A stretch of DNA of 64,000 nucleotides, from the NCBI RefSeq assembly GCF_016904885.1, contig NZ_JADWYI010000001.1:8303224-8367223 (forward strand), in the 5' to 3' direction. The notes under the pieces were generated by a model that was not told where the DNA came from, made no database searches, and saw only the letters and a list, made by a program, of their open reading frames with translations. The position numbers and the translations under genes were made by a program. Source of the DNA: Archangium primigenium. GTDB lineage: Bacteria > Myxococcota > Myxococcia > Myxococcales > Myxococcaceae. Positions 51,394 through 59,731 of this stretch are shown here, piece after piece. The first letter of the stretch is position 1, and each line of letters opens with the position of its first letter.

Positions 51394-52409
51394 TTGCGAT
51401 CGGCGAAGCCGCGCTGGTGGAAGTACGGGTAGGCCAGCGTCGTGGCGCTCGCGGCGTCCAGGCGCGCCACCTGCTCGTCCGTGAGGCTCCAGCCCACCGC
51501 GCCCAGGTTCTGGCGCAGCTGCTCCTCGGTGCGCGCGCCCACGATGACGTTGGCCACGGTGGGCCGCCGCAAGAGCCAGTTGAGGGCCACCTGGGGCACC
51601 GTCTTGCCCACGTCCTGGGCCACGGCGTCCAGCGCGTCCACGACCTGGTAGAGGTACGCGTCCTCCACCGGCGGCCCGCCCGACATGGTCGCCGCCGAGC
51701 GCAGGCGGCTGGTCTCCGGCAGGGGCTGGCCCCGGCGGATCTTCCCCGTCAGCCGGCCCCACCCGAGCGGGCTCCAGACGATGGCGCCCACGCCCTGGTC
51801 CAGGCCGAGCGGCATCAGCTCCCACTCGTAGCTGCGGCCGATGAGCGAGTAGTACGCCTGGTGCGCCACGTAGCGCGCCCAGCCGTACTTCTCACTCACC
51901 GCCAGCGACTTCATCAGGTGCCAGCCGGAGAAGTTCGAGCAGCCGATGTAGCGGATCTTCCCCGCGCGCACGAGGTCGTCCAGGCAGCCCAGGGTCTCCT
52001 CCACCGGCGTGGACGCGTCGAAGCCGTGCAGCTGGTAGATGTCGATGTAGTCGGTGCCCAGGCGCTTGAGGCTGCCCTCCACGCTGCGGATGAGGTGGAA
52101 GCGCGAGGAGCCCACGTCGTTGGCGCCCGGGCCCATGCGGAACGTGCCCTTGGTGGAGATGATGGCCTGGTCCCGGCGGCCCTTGAGCGCCTGGCCCAGG
52201 ATTTCCTCCGACAGGCCATGGGAGTAGACGTCCGCCGAGTCGAACATGGTGAGCCCCGCCTCCAGGCAGATGTCCACCAGGCGCGTGGCCTCCTTCACGT
52301 CCGAGCTGCCAAAGCCCTTGAAGAAGTCGTTGTTGCCCCCAAAGGTTCCCGTGCCCAGGCTCAGCACCGGCACCTTGAAACCCGAACCACCCAGTCTTCT
52401 GAACTCCAT
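51375..52409 (-). CDS. Aldo/keto reductase
   Basis: 344 residues, full barrel. Catalytic tetrad D57, Y62 (FDSADVYSHG), K87 (ISTKGTF), H128 (YQLHGFD). NADPH-site motif NVIVGARTEEQL. Belongs to the YajO/YhdN-like AKR branch, different from the paralogue at 4111-5109 (about one third identical by inspection). Probably reduces aldehydes; substrate unknown. Divergent from an alpha/beta hydrolase gene. Confidence 0.9.
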   Translation of the reverse strand: MEFRRLGGSGFKVPVLSLGTGTFGGNNDFFKGFGSSDVKEATRLVDICLEAGLTMFDSADVYSHGLSEEILGQALKGRRDQAIISTKGTFRMGPGANDVGSSRFHLIRSVEGSLKRLGTDYIDIYQLHGFDASTPVEETLGCLDDLVRAGKIRYIGCSNFSGWHLMKSLAVSEKYGWARYVAHQAYYSLIGRSYEWELMPLGLDQGVGAIVWSPLGWGRLTGKIRRGQPLPETSRLRSAATMSGGPPVEDAYLYQVVDALDAVAQDVGKTVPQVALNWLLRRPTVANVIVGARTEEQLRQNLGAVGWSLTDEQVARLDAASATTLAYPYFHQRGFADRNPPPVR

Positions 52410-52526
52410 GACGTGTCGCTCCCCGCGAAGGATTCGTGGACGACACTCCTAACGCGCCGTGCCTTCCCACACCACGCCGCGTGAGACAAAGCCCCCCCCA
52501 CGCCCCGCTCCCGCTGGAGAACCCGC

Positions 52527-53309
52527 ATGCCCTTCGCGCACCTCAACCATCAAGACATCTACTTCGAGGACTCGGGCGGCAGCGGACCCGCGCTCGTGCT
52601 CGCGCATGGCTTCCTCATGGATGGCCGCATGTTCGAGCCCCAGGTGGAGGCGCTCGCCCCGGGCTTCCGCGTCATCCGCTGGGACGCGCGCGCCCTGGGC
52701 CGCACCCGCTGGGATGGCCGCCCCTTCACCCTCTATGACTCGGCCGCGGACACGCTCGCGCTGATGGACCACCTGGGCCTCGCCCAGGCCTTCGTCGGCG
52801 GCCTGTCCCAGGGCGGCTACTGCGCCCTGCGCACCGCCCTGGTCGCGCCCGAGCGCGTGCGGGGCCTCGTGCTCATGAGCACCAGCGGGCGGCTCAACCC
52901 CGCGGAAGGCGCCGGCTACCGGCAGGTGCGCGACCTGTGGGGCACGCCCGGCGCCACGGAGAACATCGTGCGCAGCTACGCGAGCCTCATCATCGGGGAT
53001 GACCGCTTCGCGCCCGAGTGGATGGAGCGCTGGCGCCAGACGCCTCGCGACGCCTTCGTGGCCGCCATCAACACCCTGCTCGAGCGCGATGACATCGCGC
53101 CGCGGCTCGGGGACATCCGCGCCCCGGCCATCGTGTTCCACGGGCTGGCGGACGTGGCCATCCCCGCCGGCGAGGGGGGCGCCCTGCATGACGCCCTGCC
53201 CGGCCGCACGCGCTTCGTCCCCGTGCACGAGGGCGCCCACGCCATCAGCCTCACCCACCCCCACGTGGTCAACCCGCCCCTGCTCGAGTTCCTGCGCGCC
53301 CACGCCTGA
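52527..53309 (+). CDS. Alpha/beta hydrolase
   Basis: 260 residues. Oxyanion HG motif (LAHGFLMDG), nucleophile S94 (GGLSQGGYCA), Asp near HGLADVAIPAG and His in VHEGAHAISL. The usual DxRG turn after strand 4 reads RWDARALGRT, a small deviation. No signal peptide. Esterase/lactonase-like, substrate unknown. Confidence 0.88.
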   Translation: MPFAHLNHQDIYFEDSGGSGPALVLAHGFLMDGRMFEPQVEALAPGFRVIRWDARALGRTRWDGRPFTLYDSAADTLALMDHLGLAQAFVGGLSQGGYCALRTALVAPERVRGLVLMSTSGRLNPAEGAGYRQVRDLWGTPGATENIVRSYASLIIGDDRFAPEWMERWRQTPRDAFVAAINTLLERDDIAPRLGDIRAPAIVFHGLADVAIPAGEGGALHDALPGRTRFVPVHEGAHAISLTHPHVVNPPLLEFLRAHA

Positions 53310-53322
53310 AGCGCCCGGAGCC

Positions 53323-53345
53323 CCTCGCGCGACCCTCGCGCGAGG
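53323..53345. terminator. Hairpin between convergent genes
   Basis: CCTCGCGCG (53323-53331) and CGCGCGAGG (53337-53345) form a 9-bp perfect stem with a 5-base loop, between the alpha/beta hydrolase and the RCC1 gene. No T-run. Confidence 0.5.
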
Positions 53346-53359
53346 AGCCCCGGCCCGGC

Positions 53360-56300
53360 TCAGCGCAGGTCGCCCCAGAGCACGGAGCTCTCGTCCTCGA
53401 GCAGCAGCACCGTGTGGTGGCGGCCCGTGGCGATGGCGCGCACGTGCTCGGGCGCGGGCACCGCCCCGGGCGTGGAGCGCGCCTCGGTGCCGCCGTCGCC
53501 GAGCTGCCCCGCGGCATTGTCGCCCCACGTCCACAGCCCGGTGTCCGAGCGCGCCAGCGAGTGCGCGCCGCCCGCCGCGAGGAACGTGACGCGCGAGAGG
53601 CCCTCCACCCGCACGGGGGTCGGCAGCGAGGCGGCGCTGGAGCCCACCCCCAGCTGCCCCTGGGTGTTGTCGCCCCAGGCCCACACCGAGCCCTCGCGCG
53701 TCAGGCCGAGCGTGTGCCGGGCGCCGGCCACGACGGACTGGAGCGCCGGGAGCGCCGGCACCAGGACGGGCGTGGTCCGCGGCGTCGAGGCGCCCCCCAC
53801 ACCGAGCTGGCCGTGGGTGTTGTCGCCCCAGGCCCAGAGCGTTCCGTCGGCGCGCACCGCCAGGGAGTGGCCGGCCCCCGCGGCGATCGACACCACGTCC
53901 AGCACCCCGCCCACCCGCGCGGGGGTGGAGCGGAAGGTGCCCGTCGTGCCCTCGCCGAGCTGGCCCTGGGTGTTGTCTCCCCAGGCCCACACGGAGCCAT
54001 CCGCGCGCAGCGCCAGGGCGTGCGTGTCCCCCGCGACGAGCGCCACGACATTGATGAGCCCCGGCACCTGCTGGGGCGTGGCCCGCGTGCCGCCCAGGGC
54101 CGTCTCCGTCCCGAGCTGGCCGCGGGTGTTGTCGCCCCAGGTCCACACCGTGCCATCACACTGGAGCGCCAGGGAGAACGCGGCCCCGGCCGCCACGGCG
54201 TCGATGCACACCGGCGGCCGGATGAAGCCGGGCGCGTCGCGGAAGCCCTCGGCCTCGGGACCCAGCTGGCCGTGGGAGTTGCTGCCCCAGGTCCACACGG
54301 CCCCATCGACGTAGGAGGCCAGGACGTGGTGGGCGCCCGAGGCGAGCGGCACGGGCCGCGTCTGGCCCCGCACCGGGGCGGGCACGGGCAAGAGCGTGGT
54401 GGAGCCGTTGCCGAGCTGGCCCGAGGTGTTGTCCCCCCAGGACCACACCGTGCCGTCCTCGCGCAGCGCGAAGGAGGTGCGTCCGCCCGCCGCCAGGCCC
54501 GTCACCCGCGCGAAGCCCGGCACGCGCAGCGGCGACAGCTCCGAGACCGTGCTCCCATTGCCCAGCTGCCCGGTGGCGTTGCGGCCCCAGGTCCACACGG
54601 CGCCCTCGGCGCTCAACGCCAGCACGTGGGTGGAGCGCGGAGAGAGCGCCACGAGCACGTCCGTCACGCCCGACACGCGCGCGGGCGCCGAGCGCTGCGC
54701 CGTGGAGCCATCCCCGAGCTGGCCCGAGGCATTGTCGCCCCACGTCCACAGGCCCCCGTGCTCGTCCAGCGCCGCCGAGAAGGACGGCCCCGCGGCGATG
54801 GCGACGATGACGGGCAGGCCCCCCACCCGCACGGGCAGGGTGCGCCCGACGGTGGAGCCATCACCCAGCTGGCCGGAGCTGTTCTGGCCCCAGGCCCACA
54901 CGCCGCCGTCCGTCTTGAGCGCCAGCGAGTGGTACATGCCCGCGGCCACGTGGCGCACGCCCGACAGGGACGACACCAGCTCCGGCGCCCGGGGCGCGAA
55001 GGCGGTGGAGCCGCTGCCCAGCTGGCCGTGGTTGTTGTCGCCCCACGCCAGCACCTGGCCGTCCGAGCGGACCGCCAGCGAGTGGTACACGCCCGCGGCG
55101 ATCGCCTGGATGCCCGTCACGCCCGGGAGCGCGGCCGGCGTGGCGCGCCGTCCCGAGGTGCCATCCCCCAGCTGGCCATAGTTGTTGTCCCCCCACGTCC
55201 ACACCGCGCCATCACGCAGGAGCGCCAGCGAGTGGAAGGAGGACGCGGCGAGGCTTCGCACCGCCGGCAGCGCGAGCGTCACCGGCGTGGAGCGCGAGCC
55301 GAAGCCCGTGTCCCCGAGCTGGCCATAGGTGTTGTCCCCCCACGCCAGCACCGAGCCGTCCGGACGCAGCGCGAAGGCGTGCAGATCCCCGGCCACCAGG
55401 GACTCCACCCCGACGAGGCCCTGGATGACCGCCGGCACGCCCCGCCAGCTGGAGAAACCATTGCCCAGCTGGCCCACGCCGTTGGCGCCCCAGGCCCACA
55501 CGCCGTTGTCCTCGCGCGACACGAGCGAGAAGGCCCCGCCCGCCGCGATGCTCCGCACCTTGGACGGCGCGGAGAGCCGCACCGGCTCGCGCACCGGCGC
55601 GAGCGTGCCCTGGGCCGCCTGCCCCTGGGTGTTGTCACCCCAGACCCACACCGCGCCGTCGCTCGTCCGGGCGAGGGAGTGGCCCGTGCCCGCCTCCACG
55701 TGGGAGACACTCACCAGTCCCGGCACGCGCACCGGCGCCGAGGTGGCCCCCGACGCGCCCAGGCCCAGCTGGCCCAAGGCATTGTCGCCCCAGGCCCAGA
55801 CGCGCCCGTTGGAGTCCACCGCCAGGCTGTGCGAGCCACCGCCCGCCACGCCGATGATGCCCGAGAGGCCCGGCACCTGGACCGGGGCGACGCGCGCGCC
55901 CGTGGTGCCATCCCCGAGCTGTCCGGCGGCATTGGCGCCCCAGGTCCACACCGTGCCGTCCTCCCGCAGCGCCAGCGCGTGGAAGTCTCCCGCCGCGATG
56001 GCCGTCATGCCCGCGAGCCCCTGCACGCGCACGGGCCGGGAGCGCGCGGTGGTGGAGCCGTCCCCGAGCTGTCCCGAGCTGTTGTTGCCCCAGGCCCACA
56101 CCGTGCCGTCCGTCTTGAGCACCAGCGAGTGCACGAAGCCCGCGGCCACCGCCCGCGCCTCCGACACGTCCAGCACCTGTCCGGGCGTCAGCCGCGCGGA
56201 CAGGCCGGACTCCCCGAGCTGCCCGTCGGAGTTGCCGCCCCAGGCCCACACCGTTCCATCATCCCGGAGCGCCAGCGAGTGCACGTTGCCCGCGGCCACC

Positions 56301-56602
56301 GCCCGCACCGACGTGAGCCCCAACTGCTGCGGCACCGGGCGATGGGTCTGGGTGCCATCGCCCAACTGCCCCTGGGCATTGCCGCCCCAGCTCCACACCG
56401 TGCTCATCGGCGTGACGAACAGCGCGTGGCTCGTGCCCGCCGCGAGCCGGAAGGCCGGGTCCTGTCCGGCGACGGCGTCCGCCCGCGAGGCCAGGGCCTC
56501 GGCCGGTGGGGAGAACGGCGCGTCTCCACACGCGAGACACGCCCACAGCAGCAGCAGGGGGAACGGCACCCGCGGGCGCCTGGAGAAGCTCGGGTCCATC
56601 AT
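53360..56602 (-). CDS. RCC1-repeat lipoprotein
   Basis: 1080 residues (two adjacent ATGs at 56602 and 56599; AAAGGAAG upstream). The signal ends LLLLWACLAC, with either Cys a possible lipidation site. The mature protein is about 20 RCC1 repeats of ~51 residues, each with a WGxNxxGQLGDG core and an AAGxxHSLAL strand, plus a final partial repeat (VLWGDLR). That is enough for nearly three seven-bladed propellers. Expected at the cell surface or in outer-membrane vesicles as a binding scaffold; no function is known. The repeats make antisense frames look coding. Confidence 0.92.
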   Translation of the reverse strand: MMDPSFSRRPRVPFPLLLLWACLACGDAPFSPPAEALASRADAVAGQDPAFRLAAGTSHALFVTPMSTVWSWGGNAQGQLGDGTQTHRPVPQQLGLTSVRAVAAGNVHSLALRDDGTVWAWGGNSDGQLGESGLSARLTPGQVLDVSEARAVAAGFVHSLVLKTDGTVWAWGNNSSGQLGDGSTTARSRPVRVQGLAGMTAIAAGDFHALALREDGTVWTWGANAAGQLGDGTTGARVAPVQVPGLSGIIGVAGGGSHSLAVDSNGRVWAWGDNALGQLGLGASGATSAPVRVPGLVSVSHVEAGTGHSLARTSDGAVWVWGDNTQGQAAQGTLAPVREPVRLSAPSKVRSIAAGGAFSLVSREDNGVWAWGANGVGQLGNGFSSWRGVPAVIQGLVGVESLVAGDLHAFALRPDGSVLAWGDNTYGQLGDTGFGSRSTPVTLALPAVRSLAASSFHSLALLRDGAVWTWGDNNYGQLGDGTSGRRATPAALPGVTGIQAIAAGVYHSLAVRSDGQVLAWGDNNHGQLGSGSTAFAPRAPELVSSLSGVRHVAAGMYHSLALKTDGGVWAWGQNSSGQLGDGSTVGRTLPVRVGGLPVIVAIAAGPSFSAALDEHGGLWTWGDNASGQLGDGSTAQRSAPARVSGVTDVLVALSPRSTHVLALSAEGAVWTWGRNATGQLGNGSTVSELSPLRVPGFARVTGLAAGGRTSFALREDGTVWSWGDNTSGQLGNGSTTLLPVPAPVRGQTRPVPLASGAHHVLASYVDGAVWTWGSNSHGQLGPEAEGFRDAPGFIRPPVCIDAVAAGAAFSLALQCDGTVWTWGDNTRGQLGTETALGGTRATPQQVPGLINVVALVAGDTHALALRADGSVWAWGDNTQGQLGEGTTGTFRSTPARVGGVLDVVSIAAGAGHSLAVRADGTLWAWGDNTHGQLGVGGASTPRTTPVLVPALPALQSVVAGARHTLGLTREGSVWAWGDNTQGQLGVGSSAASLPTPVRVEGLSRVTFLAAGGAHSLARSDTGLWTWGDNAAGQLGDGGTEARSTPGAVPAPEHVRAIATGRHHTVLLLEDESSVLWGDLR

Positions 56603-56698
56603 GCACTTCCTTTCCCGGGGCCAGATGTCAGGGGAGAGGCCCGGATTACGTCGTTCGACCGTCACGTGATTTTTTGAGTGACCTTGAAACGGTAAATC

Positions 56699-56710
56699 CC
56701 GCATATGCGG
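56699..56710. promoter_or_regulatory. 12-bp perfect palindrome upstream of the RCC1 gene
   Basis: CCGCATATGCGG is a perfect palindrome about 97 bases before the RCC1 start, in an A/T-richer stretch that probably holds its promoter. It could be an operator. The remaining intergenic sequence (56603-56878) shows nothing else definite. Confidence 0.3.
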
Positions 56711-56878
56711 CCAATGCCCTGGGAAACTCAACTGGGTGAGTCGGGACTCGCCCCGGCGTCGCCGGCCCGGAGCCCGAGGGCGGCACCGGGTGGACGGGAC
56801 ACCCTCCGCGACCCCTGGGGTCGCGCGAACACCCGCGGCGCACGGGCCGGACCCGGCCGCTGCACAAGGACGGCAGAC

Positions 56879-57274
56879 ATGATTAGCGTGCACCCCATGA
56901 CCGTCTCCCCGACCCGCCGACACGCCGCGCTCGCGGCGCTCGCCCTGGACGACGAGGCCCTGCTCAAGGCGTGCGAGGTGGAGTACTTCATCGGCTCCGG
57001 CCCGGGCGGCCAGCACCGCAACACCACCGCCAGCGGCGTGCGCCTGACCCATGGCCCCACGGAGCTGTCCGTGTCCGCCACCGAGCGCCGCAGTCAGGTA
57101 CAGAACAAAGGCGTCGCGCTGGAGCGGCTGCGCGAGGGGCTGCGGGTACTCACCTTCGTGCCCAAGAAGCGCCACAAGACCCAGCCCACCAAGGGCTCCC
57201 AGCGCCGGCGTCTGGAGACCAAGAAGCGCACGGGCGAGAAGAAGGCCTCGCGCGGCGGCAAGGGCGACTGGTAG
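56879..57274 (+). CDS. GGQ-motif class I release-factor-like protein
   Basis: 131 residues from ATG 56879 (AAGGA nine bases upstream; ATG 56897 possible). It has only the catalytic RF-1 domain: GGQ at residues 43-45 ([18 protein letters not shown]), then a basic tail ([31 protein letters not shown]). The lack of a codon-recognition domain and the Lys/Arg-rich tail resemble ArfB/YaeJ, which rescues stalled ribosomes by hydrolysing peptidyl-tRNA. Rescue is inferred. The next gene starts 12 bases later. Confidence 0.85.
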   Translation: MISVHPMTVSPTRRHAALAALALDDEALLKACEVEYFIGSGPGGQHRNTTASGVRLTHGPTELSVSATERRSQVQNKGVALERLREGLRVLTFVPKKRHKTQPTKGSQRRRLETKKRTGEKKASRGGKGDW

Positions 57275-57285
57275 GCACCCGCTCC

Positions 57286-57708
57286 ATGCCCACCCTGGAA
57301 GACGCCCTCGCCCTGGCGCTGGAGGCCCACCGGGGCCAGCGCGACAAGGCCGGTCAGGTGTACCTGCTGCACCCCTTGCGCGTGATGCTGCGCCTGGAGT
57401 CCGAGACGGAGCGCATGGTGGCGCTCCTGCACGACGTGGTGGAGGACTCGGCCTTCACCCTGGAGGACCTGCGCGCCCGCGGCTACCCCGAGCCCGTGCT
57501 CGAGGCGCTCGCGCTGCTCACCCGCCGCGAGGGCGAGTCCTACGAGGCCTTCATCCAGCGCCTGCGCCCCCACCCGCTCGCGCGCCGGGTGAAGCTCGCC
57601 GACCTGGAGGACAACATGGACGTGCGCCGGCTGCCCGCCGTCACCGACACGGACGCCGCGCGCCTCGCCCGCTACCGCGCCGCCTGGCAGTCCCTGCGCG
57701 ACGCTTGA
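57286..57708 (+). CDS. Small HD-family hydrolase (RelA/SpoT hydrolase-like)
   Basis: 140 residues, HD domain only. HRGQRDKAGQVYLLHPLRV, then the HD pair H49/D50 (ALLHDVVEDS) and VKLADLEDNMD near the end, as in SpoT/Mesh1-type (p)ppGpp hydrolases. No synthetase domain. It might be a small alarmone hydrolase. Position 12 bases after the release-factor-like gene suggests a shared transcript and a possible stress-translation link (inference). Confidence 0.82.
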   Translation: MPTLEDALALALEAHRGQRDKAGQVYLLHPLRVMLRLESETERMVALLHDVVEDSAFTLEDLRARGYPEPVLEALALLTRREGESYEAFIQRLRPHPLARRVKLADLEDNMDVRRLPAVTDTDAARLARYRAAWQSLRDA

Positions 57709-57841
57709 GCGCGATTGTGCGCCGCCCCCCTGGACAACGGGCATCGGATTCCCATAAATCCCCGACAAACGGGTGAAGCGTGTCACCTTCGACTTCACGG
57801 AGCCGAGCCCGACACGCGCCCATCACGGTGAGGGGTGCACG

Positions 57842-59731
57842 ATGTCTGGAAGTCGCATGGCCGAGAAGCTGCTCGCGGGCACGCTGGCGTTCGCGTTGGG
57901 CTGTGGGGGCGCGCCCCTGGCGGAGGAGGACGCCGAGCCGCGGGCGCGGAGTGTCCAGGAGCTGACGGCGGCCGAGCGCGCGCAGGCCTCGGACCAGGCC
58001 TACCAGTGGCTCAAGGCCCAGCAGGATCTCACCACCGGCTTCGCGCTGGCGGGCCTGGTGGACAGCTTCGATGACTGGTGGAACGCCACCGAGCGCAAGC
58101 AGATCGTCTACACGTACGACCAGGCCGTGGCCGCCATCGCCTTCATGAACAAGGGGGACCGGGCGCGCGCGGAGAAGGTGCTCAACAAGCTCGTGGCCAT
58201 CCAGGATCCCGACGGCTCGTGGATCAACTCCTACTGGTGGAACGGCTACGGCGAGGAGCTGCGCAAGCACGTGGGCCCGGTGGCCTGGGTGGTCATGGCC
58301 TTCATGACGCACGAGAAGCTCTACGGGGGCACCACCTACCAGGCCCCGGCGCGCAAGGCGCTCGACTGGATGCTCACGTTCAAGAAGTCCAACGGCGCCA
58401 TCGCCGGCGGCCGGACCACCTGGGACATCCAGGGCGTGTGGACGGACGAGGTGTGGAGCTCCACCGAGCACAACCAGGACATCTACAACATCTACCGCTA
58501 CTACGCGGGCAAGTTCTCCGACCGCGCGAGCGCGTACAACGACGCGGCCTCGGGCGCCAAGCAGTTCCTGGACAACGTGATGTGGAACAACACCACCAAG
58601 CGCTTCTACGGCGGGTGGAAGAACAACACGAACCTGCTCGACACCAACGTGCCCCTGGACGTCAATCCCTGGGGCGTGCTCGCGCTGGGCCTGTCGGGCA
58701 CGCGCGACTACAAGTCGTCGCTCGCCTCGGTGGACAACGCCAAGGGCGCGGGCACGGTGGGGGATCCCAAGTACGTGCACTCGCTGCCCTACGAGAGCAC
58801 CACCATCACCGCCTACGACTTCGACTGGCAGTACGACTGCGCGGCGGCCAAGGATCAGAACGGCAACTACAACGGGGACCGCTGCGCGGACATCTGGTTC
58901 GAGGGCTCGGCGTTCATGTCGGTCGCCCACCACATGAATGGCAACACGACCAAGGCCGACACCATCATCGACGAGATCATCAAGAAGCAGGGCAAGAGCG
59001 GCACGCTGCTCGGCGGCGTGCCCTACTCGCTCAAGGGCACGAGCAACAACTACTGGCGCATGGCGCAGGAGAACTGCGTGTCGAGCACCGGCTGGCTCAT
59101 CATCGCCATCCACCGCTTCAACCCCTTCACCGGCGCGTACATCACCGGCGGCGGCACCACCAACCCGAGCGACACCCAGGCGCCCAGCACCCCGAGCGGC
59201 CTGAGCGCCCCGTCCAAGACGGCCACCAGCGTGACGCTCTCCTGGAGCGCCTCCACGGACAACGTGGGGGTGACCGGCTACGACGTCTACCGCGGCACCA
59301 CGCTGGCGGGCTCCTCCTCGTCCACCAGCTACACGGTGACCGGGCTGTCGGCGAGCACGGCCTACTCCTTCACCGTCCGGGCGCGTGACGCGGCGGGCAA
59401 CACCTCCGCGGCGAGCGGCGCGGTGAGCGTGACCACCAGCGCCTCGGGCGGCGGCAGCGGCGGCACCACGGGCGACTACACGGCCAGCGCCACGCGGCTG
59501 TCCACCACCCAGGCGCAGCTGAGCTTCAAGCCCACCACCTCCGCGCTCTACGTGGACGTGCACTACCTGCTCAACGGCGGCGCCCAGCAGAACTTCCGCA
59601 TGGCCCAGTCCGGCGGCACCTGGACCCAGACCGTGAGCGGCCTGAGCTCGGGCGGCAAGCTGGAGTACTGGTTCACCTACGAGAAGTCCGGGCCCCAGTA
59701 CGACTCGGTGCACTACACCTACACGCACTGA
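57842..59731 (+). CDS. Modular secreted glycoside hydrolase: alpha-toroid, FN3, CBM56
   Basis: 629 residues from ATG 57842 (GAGGGG eight bases upstream). Lipoprotein-like signal (AFALGCGG). Residues ~50-430 form an alpha/alpha-toroid glycosidase domain (YDQAVAAIAFMNKGDRARAE, QDPDGSWINSYWWNGYGEE, WSSTEHNQDIYNIYRYY). Residues ~445-535 are a fibronectin-III domain (VTLSWSASTDNVGVTGYDVY). The C-terminal ~90 residues resemble CBM56 (VDVHYLLNGGAQQNFRMAQS), a beta-1,3-glucan binding module. It probably degrades fungal or bacterial glucans outside the cell. The GH family number cannot be assigned. It overlaps the convergent kinase gene by 13 bases. Confidence 0.85.
   Translation: MSGSRMAEKLLAGTLAFALGCGGAPLAEEDAEPRARSVQELTAAERAQASDQAYQWLKAQQDLTTGFALAGLVDSFDDWWNATERKQIVYTYDQAVAAIAFMNKGDRARAEKVLNKLVAIQDPDGSWINSYWWNGYGEELRKHVGPVAWVVMAFMTHEKLYGGTTYQAPARKALDWMLTFKKSNGAIAGGRTTWDIQGVWTDEVWSSTEHNQDIYNIYRYYAGKFSDRASAYNDAASGAKQFLDNVMWNNTTKRFYGGWKNNTNLLDTNVPLDVNPWGVLALGLSGTRDYKSSLASVDNAKGAGTVGDPKYVHSLPYESTTITAYDFDWQYDCAAAKDQNGNYNGDRCADIWFEGSAFMSVAHHMNGNTTKADTIIDEIIKKQGKSGTLLGGVPYSLKGTSNNYWRMAQENCVSSTGWLIIAIHRFNPFTGAYITGGGTTNPSDTQAPSTPSGLSAPSKTATSVTLSWSASTDNVGVTGYDVYRGTTLAGSSSSTSYTVTGLSASTAYSFTVRARDAAGNTSAASGAVSVTTSASGGGSGGTTGDYTASATRLSTTQAQLSFKPTTSALYVDVHYLLNGGAQQNFRMAQSGGTWTQTVSGLSSGGKLEYWFTYEKSGPQYDSVHYTYTH

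Noticed and set aside
53360-56602. Regularly spaced repeats resembling a CRISPR array or minisatellite
   Set aside because: Period is about 153 bp, in frame, and each unit encodes an RCC1 blade; there are no identical short repeats with unique spacers.
53414-56677. 1087-codon plus-strand frame antisense to the RCC1 gene, with apparent internal repeats
   Set aside because: Its repeats simply mirror the RCC1 repeats; no start signal or domain.
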